This document shows, piece after piece, positions 29,570 to 31,543 of a DNA stretch of 31,543 bases (the stretch's first letter is position 1; the number at the start of each line of letters is the position of its first letter). The DNA is from a bacterium (GTDB taxonomy: Bacteria > Oederibacteriota > CAKKQC01), in assembly GCA_919901855.1 (NCBI GenBank), contig CAKKQC010000054.1, positions 1-31,543 of the forward strand. The letters are read 5' to 3'. A program made the position numbers and the translations under genes. Under the pieces are notes generated by a model. That model was not told the origin of the DNA. It saw only the letters and a program-made list of their open reading frames with translations, and did no database searches.

Positions 29570-29616
29570 TGGAGCCCACCCGCGGCCGTGGTGCCTTTCA
29601 ATGGAGGAATACCTGA

Positions 29617-30060
29617 ATGGATGCGACCATCACCTTGAGAAAGATCACGAAGGAGAACTGGGAGACTTGCATTGAGCTGCAGGTGGGGGAGGCACAGAAG
29701 GCCCTGGTGGCGTCCAACCTCTACTCGCTGGCCGAGATCCAGTTCCTGGAGAACCACGAAGCCGTCGGCATCTACCGGGACGAAACCATGGTGGGCTTTG
29801 CGATGTTCGGGGTGGCCCCCGAAGACGGTCACTACTGGATCTACCGGCTCATGATCGACGAACGGTACCAGCGCAAGGGATACGGCCGGGCGGCCCTTCT
29901 CCAGATCATCGAGCGCTTCGAGAGGGAGAGAAGGAGCGACGAAATCCTCATCGGGTATGCTCCGGACAACGCAGTGGCGGACCGGCTCTACGCCTCGGTC
30001 GGTTTTGGGAGGGCAGAAATCGCCTCTTGGGGAGAAAAGGTCGTCCACCTGAGCATCTGA
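29617..30060 (+). CDS. GNAT-family N-acetyltransferase (A3), BltD/PaiA-like, behind attenuator 3
   Basis: 147 residues. YWIYRLMIDERYQRKGYGRA (about 71-90) is motif A (QRKGYG) in the form seen in spermine/spermidine and related acetyltransferases such as BltD; APDNAVADRLYASVGFGRAE (about 113-132) is motif B. GGAGG precedes the ATG by 9 bases. Polyamine or aminoglycoside-like amines are candidate substrates. Attenuation upstream suggests it is induced only under a specific stress. Confidence 0.82.
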   Translation: MDATITLRKITKENWETCIELQVGEAQKALVASNLYSLAEIQFLENHEAVGIYRDETMVGFAMFGVAPEDGHYWIYRLMIDERYQRKGYGRAALLQIIERFERERRSDEILIGYAPDNAVADRLYASVGFGRAEIASWGEKVVHLSI

Positions 30061-30080
30061 CGGTGCGATACTGGACCAGC

Positions 30081-31238
30081 ATGGGTGTTCCACCGCTCCC
30101 CGCGCTGAAGACGTTCCGCCAGCTTTCGAGCGGGGTGTGGACGTGGACCGAACTGCACGGACAGGGGAACCGGACGTGCGAATGGCACGGGTTCGTCATC
30201 CGGACCGCCGAGGGCTCGCTGGCCCTGGTCGATCCACTGCCTCTGCCCGACGTTGCGATAGGGGAACTGGAGGCGGCAGGACCTCCCCGGGACATCTTCC
30301 TCACGAGCGACTGGCATGTGCGCGACACCGACCTCTACAGGCGCAGGTGGGGGTGCCGGGTACGGGCCCACGAGCAGGGGGTCGGGAGAATCGAGACCTC
30401 GGTCGACGAGACGGTTCGCGACGGTGACTTCCTCTGGGGTTCCGTGCGCGCCTGTCATCTGCCGTTCGTCTACTGCCCGGAGGAGACCGCGCTCCTCGTC
30501 TCCTCCGAGCCCCCGGTGCTGATCATCGGCGACGCCCTCTGCGGCGCGCGGTCGGACATCGGGATTCCGGACGGCGAACTCGGAATCTACCGAACCCGGC
30601 CCATCCCCGACGTGCTGGCGACGGCGGCCATGTTCGGTCGCCTGCTGGAGCACCCCATTGGCGTGATCGCGTTCGGCCATGGGAAGGTCATCACGGAAGA
30701 TGCGCGGGGCGCGCTCGACCGGTTCGTCGCCCGGCTGACCGCGCCGGTCACGATCTGCGACTACGACCCGAGCTGGCCGCTGACGTTCGAGGCGTTGCGC
30801 AGCCGGATGACGGCTGGACTGGGCGCGCTGGCCGTGCGGATCGAGCACGTCGGGAGTACGAGCGTGCCGGGACTCGCGGCGAAGCCGATCATCGATCTCG
30901 ATGTCGTCGTGGCCTCCCGGGACGACGTTCCGCGGACGATCGAGGCGCTCGACCGTCTCGGCTATACCCACCAAGGCGACCTCGGGATCCCGGGCCGGGA
31001 AGCCTTCAACGGCCCTGCCACCGTGCCCGGGCATCACCTCTACCTGTGCGCGGCCGACAGCGCGGAACTGCGGCGGCATCTCGCCTTCCGCGACTACCTG
31101 CGGGCCCACCCCGAGGCGGCAGTCGGGTACGCCCGGCTGAAGCGCGAACTCGCCCAGCGTCACCAGGGGGACCGGGACGCCTACACCGAGGGAAAGACCG
31201 CTTTCGTGCAGGGGATCCTGCGCACGGCGGGCGGCTGA
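30081..31238 (+). CDS. Metallo-beta-lactamase-fold / GrpB fusion protein
   Basis: 385 residues. Residues about 15-220 follow a metallo-beta-lactamase-like plan, with TSDWHVRD (75-82), a GD pair (150-151) and AFGHG (197-201). The HxHxDH site is incomplete, so metal binding may be reduced. Residues about 225-385 are a GrpB/UPF0157 nucleotidyltransferase-fold domain: DYDPSWPLTFEALRSRM (227-243), RIEHVGSTSVPGLAAKPIID (253-272) with LDVVV, then LAFRDYLRAHPEAAVGYARL. The ATG at 30081 is the first after the GNAT stop; GATACT lies 8 bases upstream. I do not know this fusion. Confidence 0.75.
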   Translation: MGVPPLPALKTFRQLSSGVWTWTELHGQGNRTCEWHGFVIRTAEGSLALVDPLPLPDVAIGELEAAGPPRDIFLTSDWHVRDTDLYRRRWGCRVRAHEQGVGRIETSVDETVRDGDFLWGSVRACHLPFVYCPEETALLVSSEPPVLIIGDALCGARSDIGIPDGELGIYRTRPIPDVLATAAMFGRLLEHPIGVIAFGHGKVITEDARGALDRFVARLTAPVTICDYDPSWPLTFEALRSRMTAGLGALAVRIEHVGSTSVPGLAAKPIIDLDVVVASRDDVPRTIEALDRLGYTHQGDLGIPGREAFNGPATVPGHHLYLCAADSAELRRHLAFRDYLRAHPEAAVGYARLKRELAQRHQGDRDAYTEGKTAFVQGILRTAGG

Positions 31239-31281
31239 ACCTTTCCCGCTTGGCCGGTGTCCTATGGAACGAAGGCCCTTG

Positions 31282-31543
31282 ATGCCCACTGACCGGGAGC
31301 TCATCGACCGCGTTCGGGCGGGGGACGCCGAGGCCTTCGAGGCGGTCTTCAAGCTCCACGCCGCCGGGGTCCGGGGCCGGATCCTGGCGGTGGTCAGGGA
31401 CGGGGATACCGCCGACGACCTGGTCCAGGAGGTCTTCCTCCGGCTCTGGACGAAGGCCGAGCAGTGGGAAGGGCGGGGGACGCTCGTCGGGTGGCTGATG
31501 TTGATCGGGTTCAACCTGGCACTCAACCACCTGAGGGGGGTCC
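31282..31543 (+). CDS. ECF-type RNA polymerase sigma factor, partial
   Basis: The window ends after 87 codons. DRELIDRVRAGDAEAFEAVF (about 4-23) begins region 2, and DDLVQEVFLRLWTKAEQWEG (about 46-65) is the core-binding DLVQEVFLRLW segment of ECF sigma factors. WLMLIGFNLALNHLRG continues it. Region 4 is beyond the edge. An in-frame ATG at 31264 is another possible start. Confidence 0.85.
   Translation, partial: MPTDRELIDRVRAGDAEAFEAVFKLHAAGVRGRILAVVRDGDTADDLVQEVFLRLWTKAEQWEGRGTLVGWLMLIGFNLALNHLRGV

Noticed and set aside
20199-31238. Integron gene-cassette array, suggested by many GNATs, methyltransferases and toxin-antitoxin pairs
   Set aside because: Genes overlap by 4 bases in operons, no attC-like sites lie between them, and no integrase is present.

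Overview
The window is high-GC bacterial DNA. Exported proteins with cleavable signal peptides and one C-terminal beta-rich protein suggest a diderm. There is no rRNA, no tRNA that I can see, and no marker that fixes the phylum. Many genes start 6-7 bases after a TANNNT-type -10 box and so look leaderless, as is common in several high-GC phyla. Closely packed genes are usually joined by ATGA or GTGA overlaps.

Layout. 1-2.9 kb: a minus-strand P-loop ATPase that loses its frame at the window edge, divergent from a nucleotidyltransferase-fold protein and a four-helix membrane protein. 2.9-9.6 kb: a patchwork of accessory pieces: two differently deleted copies of one HNH-like gene, two exported proteins, a MntA/HepT pair, an orphan antitoxin, a hicBA pair, a TPR lipoprotein-like or periplasmic protein, and two families of short palindromic repeats. 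9.6-14.3 kb: two coupled methyltransferases, a PIN protein, a sigma-like factor coupled to a bifunctional-nuclease/TPR/CIA30-like protein, and a complete antitoxin-ParE pair whose antitoxin is nearly identical to the orphan at 7.8 kb. 14.3-18.8 kb: an attenuator encoding a Trp-Trp-Trp leader peptide in front of a methyltransferase, a vapBC pair, a FliG/MotA-like soluble protein with a structured leader, and an ArsM-like methyltransferase divergent from a TetR regulator with a 26-bp operator between them. 18.8-24.5 kb: more methyltransferases, a truncated NYN nuclease behind a minus-strand attenuator, an orphan phosphohistidine swivel domain, a P-loop kinase and an exported protein. 24.6-31.5 kb: a GNAT, then a tightly coupled run (APH-like kinase, two methyltransferases, GNAT, methyltransferase), an attenuated GNAT, a metallo-beta-lactamase/GrpB fusion, and the start of an ECF sigma factor.

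The main theme is a small-molecule or ribosome-modifying enzyme island: ten mutually diverse class I methyltransferases, three GNATs, an APH-like kinase and a P-loop kinase in 22 kb. The most striking part is regulatory. Three attenuators (at 14.3, 20.2 and 29.4 kb) have the same layout: promoter, short leader peptide, intrinsic terminator, a shared CCGCGG-containing block, then a transferase gene. Two have almost the same terminator stem and leader peptides sharing Ala-Ser-His-x-Gly. The third carries three Trp codons although no trp gene follows. This looks like one attenuator class reused with different peptide sensors for different transferases. That is an inference from layout and sequence similarity; what is sensed cannot be read from the sequence.
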